Source: Labrys sp. WJW (lineage in GTDB: Bacteria > Pseudomonadota > Alphaproteobacteria > Rhizobiales > Labraceae). Taken from it: DNA of 64,000 nucleotides. This document shows positions 20,143 to 29,397 of this stretch, piece by piece. The notes under the pieces were generated by a model that worked only from the letters and a program-made list of their open reading frames with translations, ran no database searches and had not been told where the DNA came from. The DNA lies in the NCBI RefSeq assembly GCF_001676615.1, contig NZ_LYXZ01000013.1, forward strand, positions 1 to 64,000, in the 5' to 3' direction. The position numbers and the translations under genes were made by a program. Every line of letters starts with the position of its first letter. The stretch's first letter is position 1.

Positions 20143-21042
20143 ATGGGGAAAACGCTTTACATCATCGGAAACGGCTTCGATCTCCACCACGGAATTCCGT
20201 CATCCTATAAGGCGTTCGGAGAGTATCTCCGGCGGTCGGATGCCAAGACCTATGATGTCGTCGAGAAATACTTTTCGATGGATGCGCAGTTTTGGGCCGA
20301 ATTCGAGGATCGGTTGGCCTCTTTCGACAGCGATTCACTGATTGAGGACGCATCCAACTTTCTGGTCGGATACGGCGCCGACGATTGGAGCGACGCATAC
20401 CACCACGATTACCAGTACGAGATACAACAAGCGGTCGAGGCGATCTCGACGACGTTGCGGTTGCGCTTCGCCGAATGGATACGCCAGCTACCTGTGCCAT
20501 GGGCCGCTGAGTTCAGCGGGCAGCGCGTTCCGGTGGATCGCTCGGGGCTCTTCTTGAATTTCAATTACACGCCGTCGCTACAACGATTGTACGCGGTTCC
20601 CGACATCAACGTGTTGCATATCCATGGAGCGGCCGCGAACCCAACGGAGACGTTGGTGCTGGGCCATGGATGGGAGCCTGTTCCAAACCTGGATCCCTAC
20701 CGCTTCGAGCAGAATCCGGAGGATGCGGATATGCGTGTCGTCGAAGGGCAGGGGATTGTCGACGACTACTTCAAGGACACGTTCAAACCCACCGCCAAAG
20801 TCATCGAGAAAAACGCAGCCTTCTTCGCGGGGCTGTCGGATGTCGATCGGATTGTGGTGATGGGTCACTCGGTGTCGGAGGTTGATCACCCGTATTTTGA
20901 GGAGGTCCTCGCGAATATCGACGTCAACTGGGTGCGCTGGAAGGTTAGCTACTACGGGGATCTCGAAGGGCTGCGGAAGCGCGTGGAGTCGCTGGGTGTG
21001 CCGGCTCATCTGACGGAATATGCCTTGCTGGATGCGTTTTGA
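20143..21042 (+). CDS. abiH: AbiH-family abortive infection protein
   Basis: A 299-residue protein with the AbiH signature at the N-terminus: LYIIGNGFDLHHGIPSSY (residues 5-22), a nucleotide-binding-like loop. Further motifs are FLNFNYTPSLQRLY near 140 and VLHIHGAA near 158, followed by VMGHSVSEVDHPYF near 245. AbiH is known from lactococcal plasmids to abort phage infection; its mechanism is not established. Here it is the last gene of a three-gene unit with two nuclease-like proteins, an arrangement not part of the classical single-gene system. The downstream 215 bp carry no supported gene. Confidence 0.88.
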   Translation: MGKTLYIIGNGFDLHHGIPSSYKAFGEYLRRSDAKTYDVVEKYFSMDAQFWAEFEDRLASFDSDSLIEDASNFLVGYGADDWSDAYHHDYQYEIQQAVEAISTTLRLRFAEWIRQLPVPWAAEFSGQRVPVDRSGLFLNFNYTPSLQRLYAVPDINVLHIHGAAANPTETLVLGHGWEPVPNLDPYRFEQNPEDADMRVVEGQGIVDDYFKDTFKPTAKVIEKNAAFFAGLSDVDRIVVMGHSVSEVDHPYFEEVLANIDVNWVRWKVSYYGDLEGLRKRVESLGVPAHLTEYALLDAF

Positions 21043-21257
21043 ACTATTGAAGAGCTTTGAGATTGGAAGGGAATAGGTTTGGCAAAGACCGTCCCCGAGC
21101 GGACATTCCAGACGCTGGCTGTGGGCCAGAAGGCTTTTGTTTAGAGCCACGCAAATCACTGCGATTGGGTCGGATGCCGAACGTCGGCTTTCCCAGTTCC
21201 TCCCGCCAGAACCTGACGTTCCGCTCTCGGCCCCTAAGCGGACAGCTGCAACTGCTC

Positions 21258-22547
21258 TCAGGTCAGATGCTGGATTTTCGATTGGTGGGCCTCCCCATTG
21301 TCTGAGGAGTGGCAGCATTGACTTATCGTCCCATGATTGCCTTCGAAAGAAATCGACACTCCGTGTACGCGTGAGCGGACCGCGAGATCCTCGATCATCT
21401 CAGTCGCCAGCGCCGTTGGCGCAGGAACGGGCACGATGCGCTCGTGATAGTTTCGTGCGTCTAGCTTCTCACCGCCGATTACGATGGGATGGAGATCGAT
21501 CGATTGGAGCTGAGCGTCTGCGTCGAAGCGGCATGTTGCGACCACGCTCTTCCAAACCTCCGGCGCACTCCACACCACCTCGCCCTCATTGAGATGGAAC
21601 AGGAAATTGCCGAGCCCGTAGAAGATCGGTGCATGACGATAGATCTCTATGGGCTGCAGCACAGGAGCGCCGTGGCTGACGAACACACCCGCACCCGCAT
21701 CGATGCAGATGCGTGCGAACGTCTGGACCCATGCCGGGACATCACGCCAGCTTGGCTCCCAGTGGTGGTGGTGGAGATAGGCTATGACGAAGGCACCCTC
21801 CGCGACGGCCCTGCGGATCGCTGACAAATGGATCTCCAGGTTGGCTTCGTCCACGAGGATCCTGCGCCTGTTTTCGGACGCGCGGCGAAAAATCGTGCCA
21901 TAGAAATCGATGTCGCCTGCTGATCGTAATTCAGGTGGATCGTGGGGCTGGGCATAGTTGCCCCGTTCCATGGGACTGCTCTGGAACATTGCTTGAATGC
22001 CACTCAGGGCATCAAAGCTCGACCCGTCCACCTCGAATACCCTTGAAACCTCAAGCCCATTCACGCCGGGCCGCGCGGGTCTTCGGTCCGTTGCATCGGC
22101 GGCATACATCGTCGCCGGCCCGGGCCCTGCATCGATCGCGATGAGCGCCACCGACCTCTTGCCGAAGGTCTTGATCCCGGGCCGTCGCGCCTCCGATAGA
22201 TCGGCGCCGATACCGGCATGAAGGAAGTCCCTGGCCGTAACCTCTTCGAGGGTGGACAGGATACCCGGCGGGCCAAGATCAAAAGCATGGTTGTTGGAGA
22301 GCGCCAGGGTATTGAATCCGATGTCCTTCAACGCATCCAGAACCACGGGTGCCGAGCAGCCGAAATAACTTCCCTTCATCGGCCAGCCACCGTGCCGGCC
22401 GAATATTGTGGTCTCGAAGTTCGTGAAGGCGATATCGGCTCGCCGGATCAACGACTTGATCGCGGCAAACCCCTCGTCGGGGACCTGTCGAACATCATGA
22501 TGAATCAGGGATTGCCCGGTCAGGGCGAGCGTGAACGGCGAAGACAT
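21258..22547 (-). CDS. CapA-family protein (metallophosphatase-like)
   Basis: A 429-residue protein of the CapA family, named after the poly-gamma-glutamate synthesis protein. Conserved elements are LALTGQSLIHHDV at the start, ADIAFTNFETT near 37 (N-x-E), ALSNNHAFDLGP near 80, YLHHHHWEP near 255 and VFVSHGAPVLQPIEIYRHAPIFYGLGNFLF near 285. These form a calcineurin-like fold with the metal-binding N/H residues present. There is no signal peptide, unlike membrane-bound CapA. It is the last gene of a transporter operon (67 bp after the binding-protein gene). A role on a peptide-like or polyglutamate substrate is possible, not shown. Confidence 0.85.
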   Translation of the reverse strand: MSSPFTLALTGQSLIHHDVRQVPDEGFAAIKSLIRRADIAFTNFETTIFGRHGGWPMKGSYFGCSAPVVLDALKDIGFNTLALSNNHAFDLGPPGILSTLEEVTARDFLHAGIGADLSEARRPGIKTFGKRSVALIAIDAGPGPATMYAADATDRRPARPGVNGLEVSRVFEVDGSSFDALSGIQAMFQSSPMERGNYAQPHDPPELRSAGDIDFYGTIFRRASENRRRILVDEANLEIHLSAIRRAVAEGAFVIAYLHHHHWEPSWRDVPAWVQTFARICIDAGAGVFVSHGAPVLQPIEIYRHAPIFYGLGNFLFHLNEGEVVWSAPEVWKSVVATCRFDADAQLQSIDLHPIVIGGEKLDARNYHERIVPVPAPTALATEMIEDLAVRSRVHGVSISFEGNHGTISQCCHSSDNGEAHQSKIQHLT

Positions 22548-22614
22548 GACTGCGTACCGTGGAATGAATTCGGAAAGGGAGGCCCTCAGGGCGCCGGAAG
22601 ACGAGGGGAGGCAG

Positions 22615-23460
22615 TCACTTTCCGGCCTGCGGAGAAATATCCACGCCGAACCATTTCAGACTGATCCTGCCGAGCGCCCCGTCTTTGGTGCTTGCCTCAA
22701 TGGCCTTGTCGAACGCTTCGATGAGATCGGCGTCCTCCTTGCGAAGGCCGATCCCGACACCGGGACCCCATGTGCCTCCGGAAAGCTGGGGCCCGAAGAA
22801 GTCGACGGCCTTTCCTTCCGGCGTTTCCAGGAACTGCTTCCAGACGAGATAGTCTCCCAAACCGCCGTCGATGCGCTCGGATGTGAGATCGAGCTTCAGA
22901 TTTTCCTGGCTGTCATAGCTGCGCACCTGCGCTATATCGCCGAAGAGCTCCCGGACGACAGCCTCCGAATTCGAGGATCGAAGCACGCCGAGCGTCTTGC
23001 CCGTCAGGCTTTCCTTCAGCTTGCCGATGAGCGCCTTCTTTTCCGCGTCGATGTCCGTTAGATCAAGCTTGGCCTTGGTATCGCCGGGCGGCAGGCCAAG
23101 GTCGCGGCGCATGACGATCTGGTTCGGCCCCACCGCATAGGGAACGGAGAAAGCGATCGATTTCTTGCGCTTTTCCGTGATCGACATGCCGGCGATGATC
23201 GCATCGTACTTCTTGACCAGAAGGCCGGGGATTATGCCGTCCCAATCCTGGGCGACGAAGGTGCACTGCAGCTTCATGCGCGTGCAGAGTTCATTGCCCA
23301 CATCAATGTCGAACCCGGCAAGCGCACCATTTGCGTCGATATAGTCCCAGGGCGGCGAAGCTCCTTCCGAAGCGATGGTGATCGCCTTACTCTCCTCGGC
23401 ACGGGCAACGCTGCTGGCGAGCAGGATTGCCAGAACGGCCAAAGCCAGATGTCGTTTCAT
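22615..23460 (-). CDS. amino-acid ABC transporter substrate-binding protein
   Basis: A 281-residue periplasmic binding protein. The first 22 residues are a signal peptide (MKRHLALAVLAILLASSVARA). The mature part has the SBP_bac_3 features: ITIASEGASPPWDYIDANG, FDIDVGNELC, then IPGLLVKKYDAIIAGMSITEKR. The ligand is a polar or basic amino acid or an opine; the sequence does not say which. The start chosen is the ATG opening the signal peptide; the frame is open much further upstream but that part is antisense to the racemase gene. Neighbours on the same strand are the racemase (upstream) and CapA (downstream). Confidence 0.92.
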   Translation of the reverse strand: MKRHLALAVLAILLASSVARAEESKAITIASEGASPPWDYIDANGALAGFDIDVGNELCTRMKLQCTFVAQDWDGIIPGLLVKKYDAIIAGMSITEKRKKSIAFSVPYAVGPNQIVMRRDLGLPPGDTKAKLDLTDIDAEKKALIGKLKESLTGKTLGVLRSSNSEAVVRELFGDIAQVRSYDSQENLKLDLTSERIDGGLGDYLVWKQFLETPEGKAVDFFGPQLSGGTWGPGVGIGLRKEDADLIEAFDKAIEASTKDGALGRISLKWFGVDISPQAGK

Positions 23461-23492
23461 GGTGTTCCCCTTCTTCTTGGTTCGGTTCTTGA

Positions 23493-24629
23493 TTATTCGC
23501 CGAGGTGTATCCGCCGCAGATTCTCGCGGAGGCCGCAGGCGGCACCCGTTTCGTCCGTGTCCCAGGCAGATGCGAGGTCCTGCAGCGTGATGCGCTCGGT
23601 ACCCGCTGCGCCCAGCAGGATCGCCTCGTCCCCAAGCTCGGCTTCGGGAATATCGGTGACGTCGACGCGAAGATGTTCGAGATGGACGGGCGGCACGATG
23701 GAAACACGCCGCCCCCTGACCAGCACCGCGGCCTTGGCCCCGGGATGTCGCGGCACGCCGTGTCCCCAGCCGATGCCCAGCACCGCCAGGCGCATGGCCC
23801 CATGGTATCCTGGAAGGTACGGTGGTGCGCCCATGCTGTCGTCGCTCGCCTTGAGTGCGACGATGCGCGCTTTGATCGCCGACAGGGCAGGGCGGATGAG
23901 CAACCCTCGGCGACCCGCACAGGCACCGATCAGTCCGAAAAGGAGCGCGCCGGGATCCACCGCATCCATGTCGAACTCGGGATGGCGAAGCAGGCTTTCG
24001 CTGCTCGACACCATGACCGTCGCGGGACGGCGGCCTGTCGCCTCGATCCCCTCGAGAAGAGGGGTGAGGCGCGCAACCTGCTCTTGCGCCGAGGCGCCAG
24101 CCTGGCCGAATTCGCTGAGATGGGCATAAAGACCCTCGACCACGATATTGGCCTGCGACGCGCACAGATCGATCAGAGACCGAAGGCCAGAGGGCGCCAC
24201 TCCCGCGCGCCAGAAACCCAGATCCACCTTAACGAAGATCTTGAGTGCCGCTCCGGTCGAAAGCCAGCGGCGCAGATCCTCCTCGCCGGAAATCGAAATC
24301 GTCAGATCGAGCTCCCGGACAAGCTCGATGGCATCCGGGCCAATGCCCGGATACATCAGGATAGGCTTTCGCGGCGCCGCCTTTCGTACCGCCAGGGCAT
24401 CGGCGATCGACACGACGCCGAAGGCATCGACGCCTGCTGCGGACAGGAGGCAGGCCACCTCTTCCGCCCCGCATCCATAGGCATCCTGCTTGAGACAGGC
24501 GATGATTTTCGTGTTCGGTCCGATCGCCGCCCGGATGGCGCGGTAGTTGGAGGCAATCGCCGACAGATCGATCTCGCGCCAGGCGGTCTCGCCGAGCTGA
24601 AGCGGACTTTGGTGAGACCTATTGTTCAT
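23493..24629 (-). CDS. alanine-racemase-like PLP enzyme
   Basis: A 378-residue type III PLP-fold enzyme. The cofactor lysine is in IACLKQDAYGCG (canonical KADAYGHG), near residue 42. The C-terminal domain is shorter and altered: where racemases have GYADG, it reads GWGHGVPR, and no clear match to the SYG catalytic tyrosine box is visible. So amino-acid racemase activity is plausible but not certain. It overlaps the upstream permease gene by 11 bp and sits inside a transporter operon, suggesting it acts on the imported amino acid or supplies a D-amino acid. Confidence 0.82.
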   Translation of the reverse strand: MNNRSHQSPLQLGETAWREIDLSAIASNYRAIRAAIGPNTKIIACLKQDAYGCGAEEVACLLSAAGVDAFGVVSIADALAVRKAAPRKPILMYPGIGPDAIELVRELDLTISISGEEDLRRWLSTGAALKIFVKVDLGFWRAGVAPSGLRSLIDLCASQANIVVEGLYAHLSEFGQAGASAQEQVARLTPLLEGIEATGRRPATVMVSSSESLLRHPEFDMDAVDPGALLFGLIGACAGRRGLLIRPALSAIKARIVALKASDDSMGAPPYLPGYHGAMRLAVLGIGWGHGVPRHPGAKAAVLVRGRRVSIVPPVHLEHLRVDVTDIPEAELGDEAILLGAAGTERITLQDLASAWDTDETGAACGLRENLRRIHLGE

Positions 24630-25350
24630 GGGCCACCTGCGCGAGGGCGACCCGGCTTGGTTCGGACTTGGCCCGCGGCGCACCGTTCAATCGCGTTTCC
24701 AGCAGGTGGAAAGCACCGGTCAGCACGAATGTCAGGCCAAGATAGAGCAAGCCGGCGGCGATGAAGATCTCGTAGGGCGCGAAGGTCTCTGCAACCAGCT
24801 TTCGCGACAGCCCTGTGATTTCGAGGAGGGTTACCGTGCTGGCGAGCGAAGTTGCTTTCACCAGGCTGATGACTTCATTGGCGTAGGAGGGGAGGACACT
24901 TCGAAAGGCGATTGGAAAGATAATCCGGCGCTTGATCTGCAACGACGACATGCCAACAGATTGTGCCGCTTCGACCATGCCGGGGGCGACGGCCTGGATC
25001 CCGCCGCGGAAGATCTCTGTCGTGTAGGCGGCGCCATTGAGCGAGAAGGCAAGCAGGCAGCACCAGAAAGGATCGCGCAGCACAACCCACAGGACGCTCG
25101 AGCGGATGAGGCCAATCTGGCCGAGGCCGTAATAGACGATGAAGAGCTGCACGAGCAGTGGCGTGCCACGCAAGACATAGGTGTAGGCAAGCACCGGCAG
25201 CGACAGCCAGCGCCGCGACGACGCGCGCATGAAGGCCAGGGGCACCGAGAGGATGAGGCCTGCCAGGAGCGACGCGAATGTCAGGAGAAGCGTCAGCGGA
25301 ATGCCGCCGGCGAGCGTGACAGTGCTGGTGAGGAGGAGTGCGATATCCAT
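24619..25350 (-). CDS. polar amino-acid ABC permease
   Basis: A 243-residue inner-membrane protein of the HisM/GlnP type. The ABC permease loop (EAAQSVGMSSLQIKRRIIFP) with the EAA motif is near residue 130, and about five membrane segments are visible. The TM start (MDIALLLTSTVTLAGGIPLT) supports the chosen ATG; the open frame continues 5' only as antisense of the next gene. Its 3' end overlaps the racemase start by 11 bp. It pairs with the second permease just upstream. Confidence 0.93.
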   Translation of the reverse strand: MDIALLLTSTVTLAGGIPLTLLLTFASLLAGLILSVPLAFMRASSRRWLSLPVLAYTYVLRGTPLLVQLFIVYYGLGQIGLIRSSVLWVVLRDPFWCCLLAFSLNGAAYTTEIFRGGIQAVAPGMVEAAQSVGMSSLQIKRRIIFPIAFRSVLPSYANEVISLVKATSLASTVTLLEITGLSRKLVAETFAPYEIFIAAGLLYLGLTFVLTGAFHLLETRLNGAPRAKSEPSRVALAQVAHEQ

Positions 25351-25361
25351 GGTGGAACGCC

Positions 25362-26021
25362 TCACCGCCCGGAAACGGCGAAACGCCGTTCGAGCAGGTT
25401 GAAGATCACCAGTGCGAGGCTGGTGAGCGTGAGATAAAGGGCGGAAGCGGCCAGATAGAAGCTCAGCGGAGCCCGCAACGAGCCCGCGCCGATGGCGGCG
25501 ACCCGCATGATATCCGACAGCCCGACGATCGAGATCAGCGAGGTCTCCTTCACCAGGGAGATCCATTGGTTCGCGAGCGCCGGCAGGGCGATGCGCAGCA
25601 TCTGCGGCAGGGTGACGAGCAGCCAGGTCTGCCAGGGATGCAACCCGAGCGAGCGGGCTGCCTCGATCTGTCCCTGCGGTATGCTGAGCACGGCGCCTCG
25701 GAAAATCTCCGCCGTGTAGGCGCCGAAGACGACGGTGAGGGAAACGACGCCCGCCAGGAACGCATTGACCTCGACATAGCGGCCGAAGAAGGCGCTGATG
25801 GCGACCGTGCCCCCGAAATAGATCAACAGGATGATGATCAGTTCGGGTACGCCGCGAATGATGGTGGTGTAGAAGCTGATGGTGAGGCTCATGGCCTTCC
25901 ACCGCGACAACCGCCCGGCTGCGGCGAGCAAACCGAGCGCCATGCCGAGCACGCCGCTGACAAGCGCCAGCATTATGGTCGTCTTCAGCCCGTTGGCGAA
26001 TTGCCCGGCAAATCCGTCCAT
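25362..26021 (-). CDS. polar amino-acid ABC permease
   Basis: A 219-residue HisQ-type permease. The EAA loop is EAARSLGLHPWQTWLLVTLPQ near residue 130. About five membrane segments follow the short N-terminus (MDGFAGQFANGLKTTIMLAL). The ATG at 26021 has an AAAGGGG ribosome site 8 bases upstream, so it is preferred over the earlier in-frame ATG. With the neighbouring permease it forms the heterodimeric channel. Confidence 0.93.
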   Translation of the reverse strand: MDGFAGQFANGLKTTIMLALVSGVLGMALGLLAAAGRLSRWKAMSLTISFYTTIIRGVPELIIILLIYFGGTVAISAFFGRYVEVNAFLAGVVSLTVVFGAYTAEIFRGAVLSIPQGQIEAARSLGLHPWQTWLLVTLPQMLRIALPALANQWISLVKETSLISIVGLSDIMRVAAIGAGSLRAPLSFYLAASALYLTLTSLALVIFNLLERRFAVSGR

Positions 26022-26034
26022 GCGCGAAACCCCT

Positions 26035-26835
26035 TTATCGATGGGAGGCAAGAAAGCTGCGAAGCCGGCTCGAAGCAGGCGTGGAGAAGAATTTCGAGGG
26101 GACGCCTTCTTCCTCGATCAACCCTTGGTGCATGAAGGCGACCCGTGTCGAAACCTGCCTCGCAAAGGCTAGTTCGTGGGTGACGATCACCATCGTGCGC
26201 CCTTCCTCCGCCAACCCGGCGATAACACGGAGCACCTCGCCCACCAGTTCCGGATCGAGCGCCGAGGTCGGTTCATCGAAAAGCAGCACGCGCGGTTCCA
26301 TCGCAAGCGCTCGGGCGATCGCCACACGTTGCTGCTGGCCGCCGGAAAGATGGCGAGGATAGGCGTCCGCCTTGTCGGAAAGCCCGACCTTGGCGAGGTA
26401 ATGACGCCCGAGATCGGCGGCCGCATTGCGCCGGATCCCTTTGACGAGGATGGGACCTTCCTTGACGTTTTCAAGCGCTGTCTTGTGCGGCCAGAGATTG
26501 AAGTTCTGGAACACCATGCCCATCGAGGCCCGAATGCGCCGGACCTGCCGATGGTCGGTGATGCTGGGTTGGCCGCCCTGCTGCGATGCAACTCGGATCG
26601 CAAGCTTCTCGCCGTTGACCCAGATATCGCCGCGGTCGGGCACCGTCAGGAGGTTGAGGCAGCGCAGAAGCGTGCTCTTGCCCGAGCCGCTGCTGCCAAG
26701 GATCGAGAGAATTTCACCTGCTCGGATGTCAAGATTGACGCCACGCAAAACGTCGTTGCCGCCAAGCCGTTTTTCGATCCGCTCGGCACGGATGCCGTGC
26801 GTCGGAGCCTGGTGAAACATCGGTGCACTCTGCAT
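26035..26835 (-). CDS. polar amino-acid ABC transporter ATPase
   Basis: A 266-residue HisP/GlnQ-type ATPase. The Walker A is GSSGSGKST near residue 48, the signature is [14 protein letters not shown], the Walker B is [13 protein letters not shown] and the H-loop is VTHE. The start is preceded by GGAG 6 bases upstream (ATG at 26835). It is the first gene of the operon ATPase-permease-permease-racemase-binding protein-CapA. The frame is open further upstream but that segment overlaps the divergent promoter. Confidence 0.94.
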   Translation of the reverse strand: MQSAPMFHQAPTHGIRAERIEKRLGGNDVLRGVNLDIRAGEILSILGSSGSGKSTLLRCLNLLTVPDRGDIWVNGEKLAIRVASQQGGQPSITDHRQVRRIRASMGMVFQNFNLWPHKTALENVKEGPILVKGIRRNAAADLGRHYLAKVGLSDKADAYPRHLSGGQQQRVAIARALAMEPRVLLFDEPTSALDPELVGEVLRVIAGLAEEGRTMVIVTHELAFARQVSTRVAFMHQGLIEEEGVPSKFFSTPASSRLRSFLASHR

Positions 26836-27220
26836 CAGGCGCTCCACGCTGGAGGCGGCGTGCCGCCGATACGGGGCGCGGGGAATAGGGGACGCGGCAA
26901 AGGCTTTGCTGCACGCATGGGAGCGGCACCATCCTTTTGATTTCTGTTGTCGATGTGTAGGACGCCCCTTTGTTCCGGCGGCGCGGAGCACCTTCGGAAC
27001 TGCGTCTCGACCCCACAATTGCCCGCCTGCTTTCCGAGATCAATTTATAAGCGAAATTATTTTCTGATAAGTTCAGCTAATATGCAGTGCCATCGCTTCA
27101 TGCCGAATAGCCGTCCGTAGCGGTGCGAGGGACAATTAGGTGGCGCGAGATCGGCATTGCCATATAAGTTTATCTTCGTAAGGAAGGGCGGCAATCGGCC
27201 AGCCGCGCGGAAGCCTCGTC
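26836..27220. promoter_or_regulatory. divergent promoter region of LysR gene and transporter operon
   Basis: 385 bp lie between the transporter ATPase and the divergent LysR gene. An AT-rich part from about 27040 to 27090 (TTTATAAGCGAAATTATTTTC and neighbouring AT-rich repeats) is the probable promoter/operator core. LysR proteins bind T-N11-A type sites in such spaces. No gene is supported in it. Confidence 0.55.
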
Positions 27221-28174
27221 ATGGTGGAAATCTCAAAGACGGGCATTACGCTCCGCCAGCTTCAGATCCTGCGCGAGGTCGTCAGATCGGGCTCGGAGCG
27301 CAGCGCTGCCAAGGCGCTTGAAATCACCCAGCCGGCCGTCAGCCAGCAAATTCGGATCTTGGAGGGCCTGCTCGGCTTGCAATTGTTCGTGCGTGACAAG
27401 GGGCGGCTTGTTCCGACGGCCCACACCATGATGCTTTTTCGCGACACCGACGCCACCTTCGTCCAAATAGAAAGGATCACCAAAACGGTTGCGTCCCTGA
27501 AGGGGGTCGATAGCAACACGATCGGCATCGCGGCGCCGCACGTTTTCTCGCTCAGACTTCTTCCCGAGGCTTTCCGCCAGCTGCGCTCACGCCAACCGGT
27601 GGCAGGGATCGTTCTCAAGTCGGGCACGTACCCTGAGGTGGCGGAGCATGTCCTCGAGGGACGCGCCGACCTCGGAATTGCTCGACTGCCGCTAGACGGC
27701 AACGTCTTCGACTGGTGTCCGGCGACCACCGCGACCAATGTCTACATTTTCCCCAGGGGTCACCGGTTCACTCAAAAGGACGTCATCCGGCCAGAAGATC
27801 TCGTAGGAGAACCGCTCGCGGATGTCGGACCCGGGATGCAATCCCATCTCATGAATGAGAACGCCATGAGATATATGGGGGCGGAACCGCATCTGGCGAT
27901 ACAGGTCGATGTCATCGGCCAGGAGGTCAATTTTGTCGCCGCCGGTCTCGGTATCTCGAGCAGCAACACCTTTGCCGCCAGCCAGTTCGCGTCGTTCCCC
28001 GTTGAAGTCCGCCCTTTCGAGCCGAGCGCCCTCTATCACTATGTCGTCTTCTGGCAAAAGGGACGCAGGCTCGGAGCCCTGCTCGAAGAAACGATCAAAG
28101 TGTTGGTCGAGTGCTCACAGGCCGACATGGAAGATCGTGAACAGGCCAACATTTGCCCACAAGGCGCCCGATGA
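27221..28174 (+). CDS. LysR-family regulator of the amino-acid transporter operon
   Basis: A 317-residue LysR protein. The HTH is at residues 8-65 (TLRQLQILREVVRSGSERSAAKALEIT, then QPAVSQQIRILE). The effector-binding fold follows and includes ANLD-like segments up to residue 300. The divergent orientation relative to the ABC/racemase/CapA operon makes it the likely activator, with an amino acid as probable inducer. The start is the ATG of MVEISKTG. Confidence 0.92.
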   Translation: MVEISKTGITLRQLQILREVVRSGSERSAAKALEITQPAVSQQIRILEGLLGLQLFVRDKGRLVPTAHTMMLFRDTDATFVQIERITKTVASLKGVDSNTIGIAAPHVFSLRLLPEAFRQLRSRQPVAGIVLKSGTYPEVAEHVLEGRADLGIARLPLDGNVFDWCPATTATNVYIFPRGHRFTQKDVIRPEDLVGEPLADVGPGMQSHLMNENAMRYMGAEPHLAIQVDVIGQEVNFVAAGLGISSSNTFAASQFASFPVEVRPFEPSALYHYVVFWQKGRRLGALLEETIKVLVECSQADMEDREQANICPQGAR

Positions 28175-28563
28175 TCACTTCAACTCTCAATTGACGATGG
28201 ATATATACGCGCCATGCCTTAATGAACGATCCATGCGCTCTTGAGGTCGTGACCTGTTGACCAGGCGGTGGAGGTATCATGTCGATATGGCCCAAGCTGG
28301 CCGGGGGGCACTCTCACATTAACGGGCATGCGAGCGCTGAAGGGTAGTCAGCCCTGTTCGTCACGAGCGGTGCAGACGCGTGCAACTTCCAGCCAAGTGG
28401 CCATCGCGTCGGCCTGCCGTGTTCGATACCGGCCTCAACTCAGCAAAGTGCGACGCGAAGTCGTTCATTCCGTGATGCTGCCTCCAACCGTGCTCCACAA
28501 ATGTCGGGAGTTTTGCAAAAAGAGCCCTGCCCAATCCGTTCGACCGTCCTCGGGAGGGCAGAA
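28175..28563. other. 389-bp gap, no gene seen
   Basis: Nothing supported is visible between the LysR gene and the secreted-protein gene. All frames are broken or shadow-like, and I found no convincing hairpin or RNA. It could include promoter-distal sequence of the secreted-protein gene's 3' end and the end of the LysR transcript. Confidence 0.4.
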
Positions 28564-29388
28564 TTACAAGCCCTCGGAGTTTCCTGGCCAAACCTTGCCA
28601 CTCATCCGGATCGAGCCTCCTAGATAGGCATTCCCGTCTTGCATCGTGGCTATGGGTACACACCCGTCCTTTAATGTTGCCGTTTCACCGAAGCCGGTGA
28701 GGCACAACAGATCATTTTGAAGGGACCATTTTCCCAATCTTATATCCGGCTGTGGTGATCCGAAGTCGGCTATATTTGCATGAGCGACGCCATCCGCCGA
28801 TAGATAGAGCTTCAACATCCGGGAGGTATCGCGATCGCTTACCACAATCGTCTGACCCGAAATTCCCATGATTGCCTCTCTTCCGCTACGCAAATCATGC
28901 GGGTTTTCCGAAAGAAGTTTTCCTTTCAGAGGGTCGTCAGCAATGAAACTCAGGTTGATTGCGCTGTCTTTGCCAATTGCGATTTTGGCACACCCCCAAT
29001 CGGCCGGCACTCCCTTATCCAACGGGGAAAAACACAATGCCCCGTCCTGTGACGACCATCGGTTGAGCCCCATGACCTCGGGTGGTCTCCCACCCCAAAT
29101 CAGAGCTGCGAGGCTCATTCCGTCTGGACGCAGGTAAATAGCCATTGTCCCGAAAGGATATTGGATTTCGATGGTCTTGCCGCTCACTTCACTGGCTACA
29201 GGGGCCGGAGTTTGGGCCTGCGCAGAGACGGTAAGGAGCATCGCCAGCATAAGACCAAGCCACCGGCAAGACCGCCTCTGAAAACATCGCTTCAAGCTTG
29301 CCTCCTTAACCCGTTTCTTTGATCCCGCGCCCTTGCTTCCCATAAAGCCCGATTGAAGCATCACTTCTGCAATTGAGTTTTGCAACAA
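28564..29388 (-). CDS. secreted hypothetical protein
   Basis: Up to 274 residues; the exact start is unclear (29343 and 29361 are also in-frame ATGs, with weak ribosome sites). A hydrophobic signal segment (WLGLMLAMLLTVSAQAQ) ends near residue 59, after a long basic stretch, so an N-terminal trim is likely. The mature part has a beta-rich composition with many Gly/Asp turns (LRPDGMSLAALIWGG, later KLYLSADGVAHANIADFG) and two cysteines in WGCAK and LLCLTG. I do not recognise a family. It faces away from the broken fragment and partition-like genes that follow. Confidence 0.65.
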   Translation of the reverse strand: MLQNSIAEVMLQSGFMGSKGAGSKKRVKEASLKRCFQRRSCRWLGLMLAMLLTVSAQAQTPAPVASEVSGKTIEIQYPFGTMAIYLRPDGMSLAALIWGGRPPEVMGLNRWSSQDGALCFSPLDKGVPADWGCAKIAIGKDSAINLSFIADDPLKGKLLSENPHDLRSGREAIMGISGQTIVVSDRDTSRMLKLYLSADGVAHANIADFGSPQPDIRLGKWSLQNDLLCLTGFGETATLKDGCVPIATMQDGNAYLGGSIRMSGKVWPGNSEGL

Positions 29389-29397
29389 TCAGTCTCG

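Noticed and set aside
7882-21042. Type I restriction-modification system
   Set aside because: A helicase and nucleases are present but no methyltransferase motif or specificity subunit is visible in the region.
23505-24764. 419-residue plus-strand frame
   Set aside because: It is antisense to the racemase gene, whose PLP motif and operon position are clear.
25338-26135. 265-residue plus-strand frame
   Set aside because: Composition is highly polar and repetitive; it is the reverse of the permease gene.
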